From positions 10,820,001-10,884,000 of the forward strand of contig NC_134701.1 of NCBI RefSeq assembly GCF_043290135.1: 64,000 bases of DNA, in the 5' to 3' direction. This stretch comes from Rhipicephalus microplus. Lineage: Eukaryota; Arthropoda; Arachnida; Ixodida; Ixodidae. Made by a program: the position numbers and the translations under genes. Shown here in pieces: positions 44,578 to 56,410 of this stretch. The notes beneath the pieces are model-generated. The model worked only from the letters and a program-made list of their open reading frames with translations. It had not been told where the DNA came from and did no database searches. Each line of letters starts with the position of its first letter. Within the stretch, counting starts at the first letter, position 1.

Positions 44578-45762
44578 TCAATGATACAGGCCGTGGTTCG
44601 TCAAGAGATCGCGAATATGGGCATTTCGCCACCTCATCAAAATGCCCCGGCTACTTCCAGCTCGGCTCCAGTCGTTGTGGCTGCCACTCCGAACCACACG
44701 TTCGCGCCACGACGAAACCCAGCTGAATGGCGCACTCATGATGATCGACCCATATGTTTCATGTGCCATCGGATAGGACACATCGCTCGCCGTTGCCGCA
44801 GCCGTTGGACCTCATCACCTTGGCCGAGCTTCTATGATTGGAGCCCTCGCTCCAAACGTGCACCTTATGTCCCGTCCTACCGTGCTGAGACAGGTGCAGA
44901 GCATAATCCATAACGTCGAACCAGCCGCTCGCCATCGCCCGTGCGTCGTCAGTCCCGCTCGCCCCAACCCCGCCGTTCTCGGTCTCCCTACGACCGTCAC
45001 TCGGAAAACTAGCCGGTGCAGCCCCGGAGGTGACGCAGCATATACGACTCGGACTGCAAATCCTCTATTACTCCCGACCAGTGGTGCAACCTTCTTACAA
45101 TTTTCGTTGATGGATTACCTGTAACTGCTCTTATTGATACCGGTGTACAAATATCTGTGATGAGTTCAGACCTCCGCCGCCGCCTCCAAAAAGCTCTGAC
45201 GCCTGCGATCGCATCTACCATTCGTACAGCTGATGGGAGTACCCCTGCTGTGCTTGGAATGTGCACTGCGCGATTAACGATTTCTGAGCATCATCAAACT
45301 TCAGTTCTGTTTGCTGTACTGGAAAATTGCCCTCATGACCTCATCCTTGGACTCGACTTTCTGACTTCACACGCTGCGATCATTGACTGTTCCAAAAGTC
45401 TTCTTCGGCTCCAACTACCATCCTTCTCAGAGACCGTCTCTACCAGCCCACCTCGTCTACGCTCTGTCGATTTCCTCAGACTTCCGCCGCAAGCCGCAGT
45501 CCAAGTCCAACTCTCGCCATATCCTCCAGTACCCGATGGTGATTATGTTGCTGCCCCAATTTCTGACGTGGCCATGACACGTAATGTTGCACTCCCCAAC
45601 ACGGTGGTTACCGTTAAGGAGAACCGAACTTCATTTCCCGTCCTCGATTTCGGCTTTTCAGCGCAAGTTATTCCCCGCGGCATGTCACTTGCACATGTGA
45701 CACCACTGGTCGACCACACAGTTTCCGCCCTCACCACTGATTCGCCACCCAATTTTTCATGA
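44578..45762 (+). pseudogene. gag-pro: Gypsy K nucleocapsid and protease
   Basis: Gag tail: [14 protein letters not shown], then the zinc knuckle [14 protein letters not shown] near 44755-44800 and an Arg/Ser-rich end stopping at 44911. After a broken stretch the protease follows in another frame near 45097: LPVTALIDTGVQISVMSS (active-site DTG followed by Val), GMCTARLTI, and DLILGLDFLTSHAAIIDC near 45340. A linker leads to a stop at 45760. The gag/protease frame change lies near 44910-45090, where no obvious slippery heptamer was found. Confidence 0.8.
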
Positions 45763-47160
45763 ACGTCGCTCTCGCCACGTTCCTGTTCCGACCTTTTCAA
45801 GCCAATGCTGTCTGACAAGCTCACCTCTGAACAAGTCTCTGCTGTCTGCCGAGTGCTTGCTTCTTATCAAAACATCTTTGACTTCGGCGACCGTAATTTG
45901 GGCCAGACATCCGTGGTAACCCATCGCATCAACACCGGTGACGCTCGACCCATTCGCCGACGGCCCTATCGTCTGTCAGCCCCGGAGCGTGCTATTATAC
46001 AGCGAGAAGTCGATAAAATGATTCATAAGGGCATAATCAAACCCTCATCTAGTCCCTAGTCCTCACACGTTGTACTTGTTGAAAAGAAGGAGAACAGCTG
46101 AAGATTCTGTGTTGATTACCACCATCTCAACCATATTACCAAGAAAGATGTCTATCCCTTACCGCGCATAGATGATGCACTCGATTGCTTACAGGGTGCC
46201 AAATATTTCTCATCAATAGACCTTCGCTCAGGCTTCTGGCAGATCGCTGTGGACGACAAAGACACAAAGAAGACGGCCTTCGTGACTCCTGATGGACTTT
46301 ATCAGTTCAAGATGATGCCTTAGGGATTATGCAATGCCCCCACGACTTTTGAGCGCATGACGGGCTCCCTCCTTCGAGGCATGAAGTGGACCATCTGCCT
46401 CTGCTATTTTGACGACGTTATTGTTTTTTCGACTACTTTCGACGACCATCTTACCCGTCTGTCCACAGTGCTTGATGTTTTCCGATGTGTCAAATTGCAA
46501 CTTAACTCGTCCAAATGTCGCTTTGGGCAACGCCAGATCTGCGTACTCGGCCATCTTGTTGACGCTGCGGGCGTTCAACCAGACCCTGCGAAATTCCTAG
46601 CAGTTCGCGACTTCCCCACACCCCGCTCAGCCAAGGACGTCCGAAGTTTTCTAGGACTGTGCTCCGTTTTCCATCGTTTTGTCGAGAAGTTTGCTGAAGT
46701 ATCCCGTACTCTAACCTGCCTCCTCAAAACGGATGTCGCATTCACCTGGGGCCAACAGCAAGCAAACGCCTTCTCGTCACTGGTTGACATTCTCACCAAT
46801 CCACCAGTTCTAGCACACTTCGACCCAACTTCCGCCACGGAGCTTCGTACTGACGCCAGTGGCCACGGCATAGACGCAGTGCTGGCGCAGCGGCAACAAG
46901 GAATGCACCGCGTCGTCGCGTATGCAAGCGACTGTTGTCGCGCTCGGAACAAAATTATTCGATCACAGAACGCGAGTGCTTAGCTCTCGTCTGGGCCATT
47001 GCGAAATTCCGACCGTACCTGTATGGCCGACCATTCTCAGTTATTACGGACCACCATGCGCTTTGCTGGCTTTTTTCACTCAAGGACCCTACGGGAAGCC
47101 TTGGTCGCTGGGCGCTGCGCTTACAAGAGTACACTTTTTCCATATCCTATAAATCCGGAC
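45763..47160 (+). pseudogene. pol: Gypsy K reverse transcriptase and RNase H
   Basis: RT: HRINTGDARPIRRRPYRLS near 45930, REVDKMIHKGIIKPSSSP, a TAG at 46057 and a TGA near 46099 in conserved positions, then KKDVYPLPRIDDALDCLQGA, FSSIDLRSGFWQIAVDD, a TAG at 46321 in the MP.GLCNAP motif, and the catalytic CYFDDVIVFS near 46405. RNase H: LRTDASGHGIDAVLAQRQ near 46850, a frameshift near 46930, then SITERECLALVWAIAKFRPY and DHHALCWLFSLKDP near 47050. All domains remain recognisable, but four lesions make the protein non-functional. Confidence 0.85.
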
Positions 47161-48511
47161 AACTTCACAAGGGTGCCGACTGCTTGTCCCGTTACCCAGT
47201 CGATCCCCCTGACATAATAGAAGTTGGACAAGAGGCCCTCGTTCTTTCAATTATCGACTTCACCGACATAGCTGCTGAAAAACGCCGCGACCCCTCTTTG
47301 CGTGCTATTATCAATGGTGTGCACTCTCCCCACCCTGACCACTCCAATCAACTGTTCGTTCTTCACAACGACATCTTGCACCGCTACAATGCCCGCCCAG
47401 ATGGTGCTGAGCTTTTACTCGTTGTTCCTGCGCATCTTCGCTCAGACGTTTTGGCCCAGCTCCATGATGCCCCCTCCGCTGGACACCTAGGGGTGTCACG
47501 CACGTATGGCCGCGTTCGCCGCCGATTGATTCTTTTGGCCTGGCCTCTACCGTTCTGTTGGACAGTACGTTGCGGCATGCGACCTCTGCCAGCGCCGCAA
47601 GACACCTGCTCTGGGACCTCCTGGTACCCTCCAGCCCATTCAAGTACCAGATGAGCCATTTTTCCGTGTCGGCCTCGATCTTCTAGGACCTTTTCCCGTG
47701 TCGGCCACCAGTAATAAGTGGTTTGCTATTGCTACCGACTACGCAACGCGGTATGCCATTACACGTGCCCTCCCCACCAGCTGCGCTAGTGATGTAGCCG
47801 ATTTCCTTCTTCATGACATCATTCTGGGTCATGGTGCTCCTCGTCAGTTGATCACCGACCACGGCCGCTGTTTTCTATCTAAAGTAGTCAACAAGCTCCT
47901 GCAATCCTGCTCTACCCACCACAAGTTCAGTACAGCGTACCACCCACAAACCAACGGCCTCACGGAACACCTCAACCATACCCTGATGAATATGTTAGCG
48001 ATGTACGTCTCCAAGGATCACAAAGATTGGGACATCCACTTACATTTCGTTACCTTCGCATACAACAGTGCACGTCATGATACTGCTGGATTTTTACCTA
48101 CTACTTGGTTATGACCCGCCTTTGCCCATGGACACCATGCTCCAATCTGACGCCCCCTCATTGACTGCTTATGCTCGTGATGCCCTGGCCCGAGCTGACA
48201 TCGCCCGCCAATTCGCCCAAGATCGTTTATGTGCCTCGCAGCTTAACCAAAAGAGTGCTTACGATCGCCGGCACCGCGACGTACAGTACTCCCCGGGGTC
48301 GCTCGTCTTGCTGTGGTTACCATCACGTCGTGTTGGTCTCTGCGAAAAACTGATGTCCCGTTACGTTGGCCCCTACGGCGTCATACGCAAGGTCACCAGC
48401 GTGACCTATGAGATAGCTCCACTCCATACCACGTCTATACCAGCTTCAGTCCCGACCTATATAGTGCACGTCTCGCGGCTTAAACCATACTACTCACGCC
48501 CCGAGAATTGA
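47161..48511 (+). pseudogene. pol: Gypsy K integrase
   Basis: Tether after RNase H (KGADCLSRYPVDPPD near 47175), then the HHCC zinc finger (HDAPSAGHLGVSRTYGRVR near 47465; ACDLCQRRKTP in a different frame near 47575, so there is a frameshift near 47540). Core: GLDLLGPFPVSAT, WFAIATDYATRYAI near 47735, LITDHGRCF and YHPQTNGLTEHLN near 47940. Another frameshift near 48090 leads to the C-terminal part (YDRRHRDVQYSPGSLVLLW, then YVGPYGVIRKVTSVTYEI) and HVSRLKPYYSRPEN at the stop at 48509. Confidence 0.85.
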
Positions 48512-48547
48512 TCGCACCGGGACGGTGCTTGTGCCACCGGCGGGTAA

Positions 48548-48677
48548 TGTCACGGGCTATGTATATGCCTGAGGATGACGACGACGAAGTGCTGAGGGGA
48601 CCGTGCTCGGACTGCAGCAGCGTTGTAAACATTTGCTCGCCACTGTATTTATCGTGTATACTTTATTCCCCGTAACA
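48548..48677 (+). repeat. Putative 3' LTR of Gypsy K
   Basis: 130 bp with TGTCACGG and CCGTAACA ends, starting shortly after the integrase stop. The 5' partner is missing, so the boundaries cannot be confirmed. Confidence 0.45.
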
Positions 48678-48689
48678 ATAATAATAAAT

Positions 48690-49590
48690 AAAGATAATTT
48701 AGATCGCCTAAGGAGTTTTCAGATAATTACACAGGGAAAATTAGTGAAAATGAATTGTGAGACAAAACAAAAACAGTGACATCTAATATCAGCAGCGTGG
48801 CTGAGCGCCATACATATGAGGCCATTATCATCATCAGTATATGATGATGATGCGATGCCTCGTAGCTAATATATTGTGCGAACGCATGAAAAGAAACGGG
48901 AGTGACCAAAACTATCCATATTATGAAATCATTGGTATGAAAGTTCTTAATTCTTTTTAAACATGCCGACTGATTACGAGGTTCTGTTTTCTGGAGGTAA
49001 CGAATTCTAGAGACTGACTTCAGAGAAAAGGGCTGTTCGTTTGCCATAGTTAGTATGCATACGACGATATCACCATTGTGTGCAAGCAAGCTTTTATTCT
49101 CGTATAACTTGGTGGAAAGGTAATAATGAAAGGACGCTGTGTTTTTATTTGCTTGAAAACTATTACTCCTAGCTTGTGATTGAAAGCGTTATTGACCGTT
49201 AGAATGTTATTAGCATGTAGGAGTGCTTTGGCGTCACTGTGATAATGACTGCGGTTAAACATTCTAATGGAGCGATTTTGCATATCTTGTAGAAAGACGA
49301 AATGACTACTGTAAGCATTACCCCAAGAAGTGATACAGTCAATAATATGAGAATGAATGAAAGCGTAGTCCAAAGAAAGTAATATAGTATGGGAGAATAA
49401 ATCACGGGATTTAAATAAAACACGTATGCCCGAAGACTTTTCTGTTATCGCAGGCATGCAACATGCGAATTAAACTTTGAGTGACGGTCCAGTTAAATTC
49501 CCAAGAAGGTCGCCTCACCGTTTGCTTCAATTGTGAATTGATTCAGGAGTATTGGCGAGATATTGGAGCGATACTGAGGCGCGCATGCTT
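48690..49590 (-). pseudogene. LINE L: ORF2 C-terminus (5'-truncated)
   Basis: Antisense CR1-like fragment after the RT catalytic core. FLGI.LDRHSKFNSHVACL near 49490-49540, then IHSHIIDCITSWGNAYSSHF and LQDMQNRSIRMFNRSHYHSD near 49250-49370, NAFNHKLGVIVFKQIKTQR near 49160. It is followed by a degraded end and by ATTATTATTATT-rich sequence at 48680-48700 that may be its tail next to the Gypsy K LTR. Stops and a frameshift near 49070 break it. Confidence 0.65.
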
Positions 49591-49879
49591 ATAAAAGAAA
49601 CTTAATTATTAGGGCGAACCTTTGGCCATAAGTTAACGTGAGGAAATTGCAAATCTGTCGAAGGCAAAACAAATTCCAGAACACCTCTTCCTTTTCTTCA
49701 CCATAAATAACCCCCATGTGAGCTTTGTCTGGCCAGGTGATCGTGCTACCACGGTCTCTGTGCGCCACGGTGAAAAGCGCTCTATTTGACTGTGGCCAAT
49801 ATATCGCAGCATTACCCCCTCCTATACGCATTGTCTCAATGTGCTAAGTAATAAAAGGATGCTTGCATAATGTCCTTCG
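49591..49879. other. Unassigned spacer
   Basis: About 290 bp between LINE L and Gypsy G. One antisense frame (49589-49831) has no recognisable motif. Confidence 0.35.
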
Positions 49880-50902
49880 TATTCCGATCACCTATAGGGT
49901 TTATGTGGATGACGTGGACTATCTCGGTTTCACTGCGGCATCTTGAGCCCGTATGTCCAGCGGGTTTAACTTCGTATAGGTACAGCCGCGTCCACGTCTG
50001 TTTAAAGCACGCGAACAGCCGGTTTTTGCTGTGCGGGGCGAAACATTGGGGCAGTATCAGGCTCTTACATGGTCACCCTGACAACTAGGCCGTGCATGTT
50101 CTGGATACACTACTTCAGAGCCCGAAACTGCCTCAAGGTTTCGGCCCGCAGAGCGAAAACTGGTTGTTCGAACGCTCTGCAGAGACGTGGCCGCGGCTGT
50201 ACCTCGGGGCCGAAGTATCTCCAAAGAAGCTATTCAGAGAGCCTACGATGGCGGTGTCCAGGTGCCCATATCCATACCACGGCCGCTGGATGAAAAAGCG
50301 CTTTTTCATCCAGTGGCTGTGTGCACACTTTGTCTCCAGACTGATAATGCGATTAACTACTGTTCTATTCGTACAGTCTGGAATAGATGCACTGTTGGCG
50401 GCGTACTCTGTATTTTGCCATCTATCATGCTTCCCCGAGCTCTTTGCAAGAAATCATCTAATTCAGGTGAATTGCTGCTTTGTTTATTTAGTGGCAAGAT
50501 GGAATTCAATGGAGTGGTTACATTTCGCCCGAATAAAAGTTCGAATAGCGTCACTCGCGTTGTTTCTTGGATGGCTGTATTACACGCGAATGGGATTTAA
50601 GGTAACATCGCAAGCCAGAATTTATGTTCGACATCGACATAAATTGAAAGTATGTCAGTGAGAGTTCTGTTGAGGCGTTCCGTTAAGGCATTTGTTTAAG
50701 GGTTGTTCGCCATAGTTTTTCTATGATCGATGCGTGTCGTTCGTATCAGACATTGCATTAGGTCTGCAGCAAAGGCATTTCCATGGTCTGTAATAACAAC
50801 AATGGGCGCACGATGTCACAGCACTATGTTGTTGACGAAGATCTTCGCAACGCCAAGAGCTGTCGCCTTGGACAGAGAGTTAGTCTCAGCGTAACGGGTG
50901 AG
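49880..50902 (-). pseudogene. pol: Gypsy G integrase core and C-terminus
   Basis: Antisense, continuing the integrase interrupted by Gypsy F. LTRYAETNSLSKATALGVAK near 50850-50900, VVITDHGNAF near 50780, a stop near 50700, TNALTERLNRTLTDILSIYV near 50650, then LFELLFGRNVTTPLNSILP near 50480-50550 and, after a decayed stretch, TEIVHVIHINPIGDR near 49890-49930, the usual end of integrase. Several stops and frame changes. The 3' LTR is not recognised. Confidence 0.75.
50282..50317. repeat. 36-bp palindrome
   Basis: GCCGCTGGATGAAAAAGC directly abuts its inverse GCTTTTTCATCCAGTGGC, with one mismatched pair and no spacer. It lies in the decayed integrase tail of Gypsy G. Confidence 0.8.
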
Positions 50903-50907
50903 ATAGT

Positions 50908-51209
50908 TGTTGTGTCGGCGAGCGGCGACCGACGGTGAGGGCCCGACGACTGAACGCGAGACGCAACGTGCGCCAGCACGCGCCCCCGACACGCACAGTA
51001 AAAGTGAGTTGACCGGAGCCCGCGGAAGCCCAACAAAGACGGAGCCGGCCAGTGGCCGTTTATTGAACGACACACAACGGACACGCGGACACACGGGATT
51101 GGCTGCATGCAATCACGTGTGTGCCGCTACAGGGGACATCTGTTGACAGAGTACACACTAGGGCGCACTGAGTGCGCGCGCCACTCACAGGTGGCGCCAC
51201 GACACTACA
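50908..51209 (-). repeat. 3' LTR of Gypsy F
   Basis: 302 bp, plus-strand ends TGTTGTGTCGG and GACACTACA. Preceded in element sense by a run of ten G (plus strand 51214-51223) as polypurine tract. Confidence 0.92.
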
Positions 51210-51280
51210 TAATCCCCCCCCCCCGTCAACAAAATGAGCATTATCACAGGGTAACACTAGAGAAAGTCCCAGGATCTCCA

Positions 51281-52968
51281 CTAAGGAATGTTCATGCCAC
51301 ACGAGCGGCGGGGAGAAGAACAGTTCGCGCACAGGCACAAGTGGCCTAATACAAACGATACGTCACACATCTTGTGAAACGAAATACACTGCAAAAAAAG
51401 ACATAACTGAAAGTCACCTGCGATGTCGTGGCTGGGCCCACTAGCCATGGCATTACAGGAAAAACTCTTTTGACCTGAAGTGACAAAATCTTTGAGCCAG
51501 TCAGGTCGTTTTGTTTGACGGCGCGGACGCATAGAAGTCTCAGTAGAACTTGGTGAAGTGTGACCAGGTTCGGTCGTCTTTGAAAACCTTGTAGCCCCTT
51601 CACTTTCCCCCTCCCCAGGGTTGAGATTTAGTGGATTACTTGAAAAAGGTACCCGCACCGGGTCCTGCTGGCTTCCCAACGTTCCTTGGGGAACAACTGA
51701 TTCATACCCTTCACTATAAGAGATCTCTGACGAATCAGAGTCTGGCTGAAAACTAGGGGTGGAGCCCTGCAACGTAGGTGCACCAGGAAACTGACTGCCA
51801 CAAAGATCTAAACTGGAATAAGAGTAAATAAGTTCTTTGGGTGTACTAGAAAGGGCAGCATTCTGGAAAGAATCCCTAGGAATTACTGTTAACTTGGATG
51901 CATTCCACATTTTTTCGTCACTGAGGAGAAAAGTGGATGGCGCAACCTGAGCTTTCACTGTAAGAGGCCTACTACACTTGAAAAAGCCTTTCTTATGGAG
52001 TCTTACCTTTACCAAATCGCCGAACTTTATGCGGGTTTGCTGCGCACCTTTTCTTTTGTCAAAATACCCTTTGCTCTTATTCTGTTTCGCTGCAACCTGA
52101 TTCCAGACATGAGGCAACCCATTGGATGACTCCGATACTTTAGGACGAATCCTAAAGTTGCTAATGTCTACTTTGGAACGAGGTTGTCGACCGTGCAGCA
52201 AAAAAAAAGCTGGAGACAGGCCAGTCACCGCATGTGTTGTGACCCTATACTAACTCAAAAATTGTGTGATGCTCCTCGAGGCAACTTTACCTTCAAGTCT
52301 GGCTACCTGCAAATGTTTTTTAAGAACCCTGTTAAGGCGTTCTATTTGACCGTTGGCCTGGGGGTAATAATTCGACAAAAATATATGACGGATGCCCTGT
52401 TCCTTTAGATATTCCTGAAATTGTACAGAGACAAATTGTGGACCATTGTCAGTTACTAAGAACTCTGGTAGCCCTTCCCGGCTAAACGACGATTCCAACC
52501 GCTTAATGACATCTCTGTGGAGATAGAATTCATGCCAAGAACCTCAGGCCATTTTGAATAGTAGTCGACTAAGGTAACAAGATACCTGGGAAAAGATGCA
52601 TTTACCGGGCCGACAATGTCCATACCCACCTTTTGCCACGACCCTTCAGGCCATTCAACGGTGCTACACGCGGCTTGGCCGGCTTGTCTGTCAGCTGACA
52701 GATGTGACAATGCTTGACGTGTTCTTCTACAGAACGATCCATTTGGGGCCACCAATACCTTTCACGCAGAAGTTGCTTAGTACGTACTATCCTTTGATGA
52801 TTTTCATGTGCTAATTGGAGGAAAGTAGGTACCAGAACACTACGAATTACTACATGGTCACCACGCATGAGTAATCCGTCGACACAAGAAAGTTCATTCC
52901 TAACATGAAAGTAAGCCATTAACTCATTGTTTATATGCTTCTTAAAAAGCCAGCCCTTGGATACACAT
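51281..52968 (-). pseudogene. pol: Gypsy F integrase
   Basis: Antisense. The HHCC zinc finger lies near 52670-52820 (HENHQRIVRTKQLLRERYWW, then HCHICQLTDKPAKPR). Core: WQKVGMDIVGPVNASFPRYL near 52600, LVTLVDYYSKWPEV near 52560, LVTDNGPQFVSVQF near 52440, and YYPQANGQIERLNRVLKKH near 52350; catalytic Asp and Glu are in place. The C-terminal region continues from 52228 (LSPAFFLLHGRQPRSKVD, FGDLVKVRLHKKGFFKCSRP) and ends in a long Ser/Pro-rich tail with RPRRQTKRPDWLKDFVT near 51510. Frameshifts fall near 52470, 52620 and 52240. The frame runs on to 51281. Confidence 0.85.
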
Positions 52969-54880
52969 TCAGACTTTTTGCAACGTCACATCTGCATTCG
53001 TTGCAAGTTGGACGGTTTCTTTGTCAACTACAGATGTCACTAAAGACACTATTTCTTCATCCTTGCTAAGTTCTGGACAGGTCTGAATTGACATCCTAGA
53101 CAGGGCATCAGCGACCACATTTTCTGAGCCCTTGCAATATTCTATGTCAAAGTTGTAATACAAAAGTCTAACTGACCACCGCGAAATCCTTCAAGGCCGT
53201 CAGCCTGCATCACCTACGGCTAACAAAGCAACTACAGCCTGATGGTTGGTTCTAAGGGTGAAACGTCTACAGCAGAGGTAAATATGCCACCTTTCACACG
53301 CGAATAGACAGGCAAGCGCTTCGCGTTCACCCACAGAGTACTTTCTTTCAGTATCTGACAAGGTTCTCGACGCAAAGGCTACTGTTTCAAGCTTAGGACC
53401 ATACCACTGCTGTAACACAGCCCCGATGCCCACGTCAGATGCATCGGTTGTAACCAACGCAGGCAGCTCAGGATTAAACACCTTAATGACAGGCGAACAA
53501 GTCAGGCGCGTTCTCATATGGTTAAAACTGCGTTGGGCATCCTCCAACCAGCAAAACTTTTGGCCCTGCCTGAGCATGAGATGCAGCGGTTCAACTGGGT
53601 CTGCATAGTGATCAATGAACTTGGCATAGTATCCTGCCAGACCTAAAAATGACTGTAAAGACTTAATGTCTAGAGGAGCTGGGGCATTTACTATAGCCTT
53701 TACTTTACTTTCTAACGGCGATATGCCATCAGCTGAAATCCGGTGGCCCAAGAAGCTAAGTTATTTCACGGAAAAAAGACATTTATCATTCAACTTCATG
53801 CCACTGTTGGCAATGCAAGTCAAGACTTCAATTAGGCTCGCGTCATGCTAAGACTGAGTCTTACCCCACACAAGGACATCATCAAGATAGCAAATTACAT
53901 TCTTGCAATCTTTTAAAATCTGGGACATCATTTTTTTTAAAAACTGCAGGCGCGTACGCCCGACCGAAACAGCCACGCTTAAACCGGAACAAGCCATCAT
54001 GCGTGATGAACGTCGTTAAGTCCCTACTGCTATCCTCTAACAACAGCTGGTGATAAGCTGACCCTAAGTCTAGCTTAGAAAAACAAGTGGCTCCATGAAA
54101 CATCTGCAACAACTCTTCAACGTGCGGCAAAGGATACCCCTCGATGATAATTGCCTTATTCGGTTCCCTGAGATCTACACACAGCCGGATGCTTCCATTT
54201 TTCTTGCGGACGACGACGAGCGGCGAGACCCACTCGGAAGCGTCGACGCGTTCGATAACATCCGAGTCCTCGTGTCGTCGCAACTCGGTCACCACCTGAT
54301 TGCGAAGAGCCAGAGGGAGACGTCTCAGCTTGAATGCAACCGGAGTCACACCTGGCCGCCGTTGAATGCGATGAATGAAACTCTTGACGAGACCCAACTC
54401 TTCGCTGAAAAGCTGCTGGAAGCCCGAAGGCACGTTGGAGGGACACTGCACTTCACATGATGCGAGTCGACACGTTAACGACGCGCCGTCAATCTGGATG
54501 CCCAGTCGCTGAATGGCGTCAAGGCCCAAAAGCGATGTGTCCTTATCGGTGACGTAGAAGACCACGGAGCAAGACCGCTGCAACTCTTTCACTGGAGCTT
54601 GGAAGGAGCCAAGGATCCCGATGCGCTGGTTGGAGAAGTTTCGCAAGTCGACTACAACTTTGGACAGGCTGTGCTGTTTGCTGAAATGACGCTGAAAGTC
54701 TTCTGCAGTCATCAAAGATACAGACGCTCCTGTATCCACCAGTAGTCGCAGGGTAACACCATCGACCACAGCGTGGATGACTAAGTCTTTTCTGGATGAG
54801 GTGCTAACTGTGAGCACGGACAACAAAGGACTATGCGAAGATAACACTGATGAGCTTGAAGTTGAGTTCAACTGAGTGGA
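52969..54880 (-). pseudogene. pol: Gypsy F protease, reverse transcriptase, RNase H
   Basis: Antisense. Protease: LRLLVDTGASVSLMTAEDF near 54740 and DTSLLGLDAIQRLGI near 54530. RT: VTPVAFKLRRLPLALRNQV, SEWVSPLVVVRKKNGSIRLC near 54200, FSKLDLGSAYHQLLLED; then a frameshift in the run of T (plus strand) at 53931-53938, the catalytic ICYLDDVLVWG near 53885, two stops, and LSFLGHRISADGISPLESKV. RNase H: LVTTDASDVGIGAVLQQWYG near 53440 and REALACLFACERWHIY, stopping at 53200; the tether FDIEYCKGSENVVADALSRM follows near 53110. Only a handful of lesions; most catalytic residues are intact. Confidence 0.87.
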
Positions 54881-55894
54881 GGCCTGCTGCTCCGGTACGA
54901 CGTCGACAGCTCCCCTCGAAGAGAAGTGCTGTACAGGGGCAGTCTTGCGGCACATCGACGCGAAATGTCCCCGAGCGTTGCACGTATTGCAACGTTGACT
55001 TCGGGCTGGACAATTTCGAAAACTTGAGTGGTGCCGTCTGCTTCCGCAGCGGTCACACAATTGAGGTTGGAAGTCGCCTGTAGACTTCTCATTTGGGACT
55101 GGAGCACGGTACCCTTACGACGACTGCGGCTTAAAGTCGCAATCTTGGCCTCCTGGACCTGGTGACGTGACGTCACGGCCTCCCCGACTGACGCGGCCAT
55201 TTTTCTCTTCGCGCCACCATATTGGGCGCCTTGCCCAACGGCTTCGACATGTTCAGGTTGACTGGAAGCAAACGCTTGATTCGCCAACGACAATGCTTCG
55301 AGCGTCTGACCGACTTCTTCCGCTTTCTCCAAGAACAACTCTTCGCCGTATGCCAGCAGCTTCTTTCTCACCCGCAAGTTGGACGAGCCGTCAATAGTCT
55401 GATTGCGGGCGCGTTCCGCGTACGTGAGCCCAAACTTGCATCGTGCGGCTTTCTCCTTCAGGACTGTCACGTAGTCGAGGAAACTCTCACCGGGGAGTTG
55501 ACGACGACTAGTGAACTCGTGACGTTTAACTAGCGGATTAGTGGAAGCGGCGAAAACCGGTCGAGCTTCTTCACGAGACTGTCATCCTTTGTAACGGCCG
55601 GAGCCGAAGAATCTGGGTCAGACGCCGGCGTAGTTGGCGTCGCGTTGCTCGGAGTAGACGCCGCATTGCTCGTCTCGTGTCGGGCTTCTTCCTGTTCGGC
55701 TGCCGCGAAATACCTCAGCTGTCCTTCCCGTCCCAGCAGGCTGACGAGCGCCGACGCACGACGCGCGTCGTTCCAGTCGCTGCCGCCGGCCGCCTCGAGG
55801 TGGGCCTGAAACATTTTTTTTTCCAATGAGTGCATGGAACTGGGGGCGGCCCCGGCAGCTGGAGGAAGACAGGAAGGTGCTCGAAGAGAGTCAT
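54881..55894 (-). pseudogene. gag: Gypsy F gag
   Basis: Antisense from ATG at 55894 (MTLFEHLPVFLQLPGPPP). A frameshift at the run of ten T (plus 55814-55823) precedes MFQAHLEAAGGSDWNDARRA and LVSLLGREGQLRYF. A second break near 55530 leads to RRQLPGESFLDYVTVLKEKA and CKFGLTYAERARNQ near 55400-55480 (a capsid hallmark of this family). A third break near 55110 precedes the two zinc knuckles (CDRCGSRRHHSSFRNC; CNTCNARGHFASMC near 54970-55060). The same Gag architecture is found in Gypsy M. Each break is a one-base frame change. Confidence 0.82.
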
Positions 55895-56087
55895 GCCGAC
55901 AGGAGAGGTAGTACAGAGAGGTGTGGAGCGGAGCAAGGGCGAAGGCCTAGGCGAGAGCTTGCCAGAGTCTGCACACAAAGAGCGCTAGGCCTCGCGGACG
56001 CCAGATGCATCAAACAGGACAGAAACAGGCGGGAGTAACAGGAAACTCGCAGGTTCTTTCTGCCGTGGTAGGAACCGAGGCGAACAA

Positions 56088-56101
56088 CATCCTCGTCGCC
56101 A
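56088..56101 (-). promoter_or_regulatory. Primer-binding site, Gypsy F
   Basis: Antisense TGGCGACGAGGATG, three bases inside the 5' LTR end. Same core as the other LTR elements here. Confidence 0.7.
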
Positions 56102-56104
56102 TGT

Positions 56105-56405
56105 TGTTGTGTCGGCGAGCGGCGTCCGACGGCGAGGGCCCGACGACGGAACGCGAGACGCAACGTGCACCGGCACGCGCCCAAAACACGCGCAGTAGAA
56201 GTGAGTTGACCGGAGCCCGCGGAAGCCCAACAAAGACCGAGCCGGCCAGCGGCCGTTTATTGAACGACACACAACGGACACGCGGACACACGGGATATTG
56301 GCTGCATGCAATCACGTGTGTGCCGTTACAGACATCTGTTGACAGAGTACACACTAGGGCGCACTCAGTGCGCGTGCCACTCACAGGTGGCGCCACGACA
56401 CTACA
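56105..56405 (-). repeat. 5' LTR of Gypsy F
   Basis: 301 bp, TGTTGTGTCGG to GACACTACA on the plus strand. Differs from 50908-51209 by about 13 substitutions and two 2-bp indels. Confidence 0.92.
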
Positions 56406-56410
56406 ATAGG

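Larger units (their letters stand above)
44578..48677 (+). mobile_element. Gypsy K, 5'-truncated, decayed
   Basis: Sense Gypsy element missing its 5' LTR and most of gag (it starts at the TA repeat). Order: nucleocapsid end, protease, RT, RNase H, integrase, then a putative 3' LTR at 48548-48677 (TGTCACGG...CCGTAACA). At least six stops or frameshifts. The gag-protease style resembles the fragment at 1.9-4.1 kb. Confidence 0.85.
50903..56410 (-). mobile_element. Gypsy F, complete LTR retrotransposon
   Basis: LTR to LTR 50908-56405, antisense. Five-bp target duplication ATAGT (50903-50907) and ATAGG (56406-56410), one mismatch. Inserted exactly within a codon pair of the Gypsy G integrase (ATAY / LTRY halves on either side). 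LTRs of 302 and 301 bp, roughly 4-5% different. PBS TGGCGACGAGGATG and a G-rich polypurine tract are present. Gag, protease, RT, RNase H and integrase are all there, interrupted by a few frameshifts (two in A8-A10 runs) and stops. Confidence 0.92.

Noticed and set aside
50092..50661. 189-codon sense frame
   Set aside because: Opposite strand carries integrase remnants of Gypsy G; no motif in this frame.
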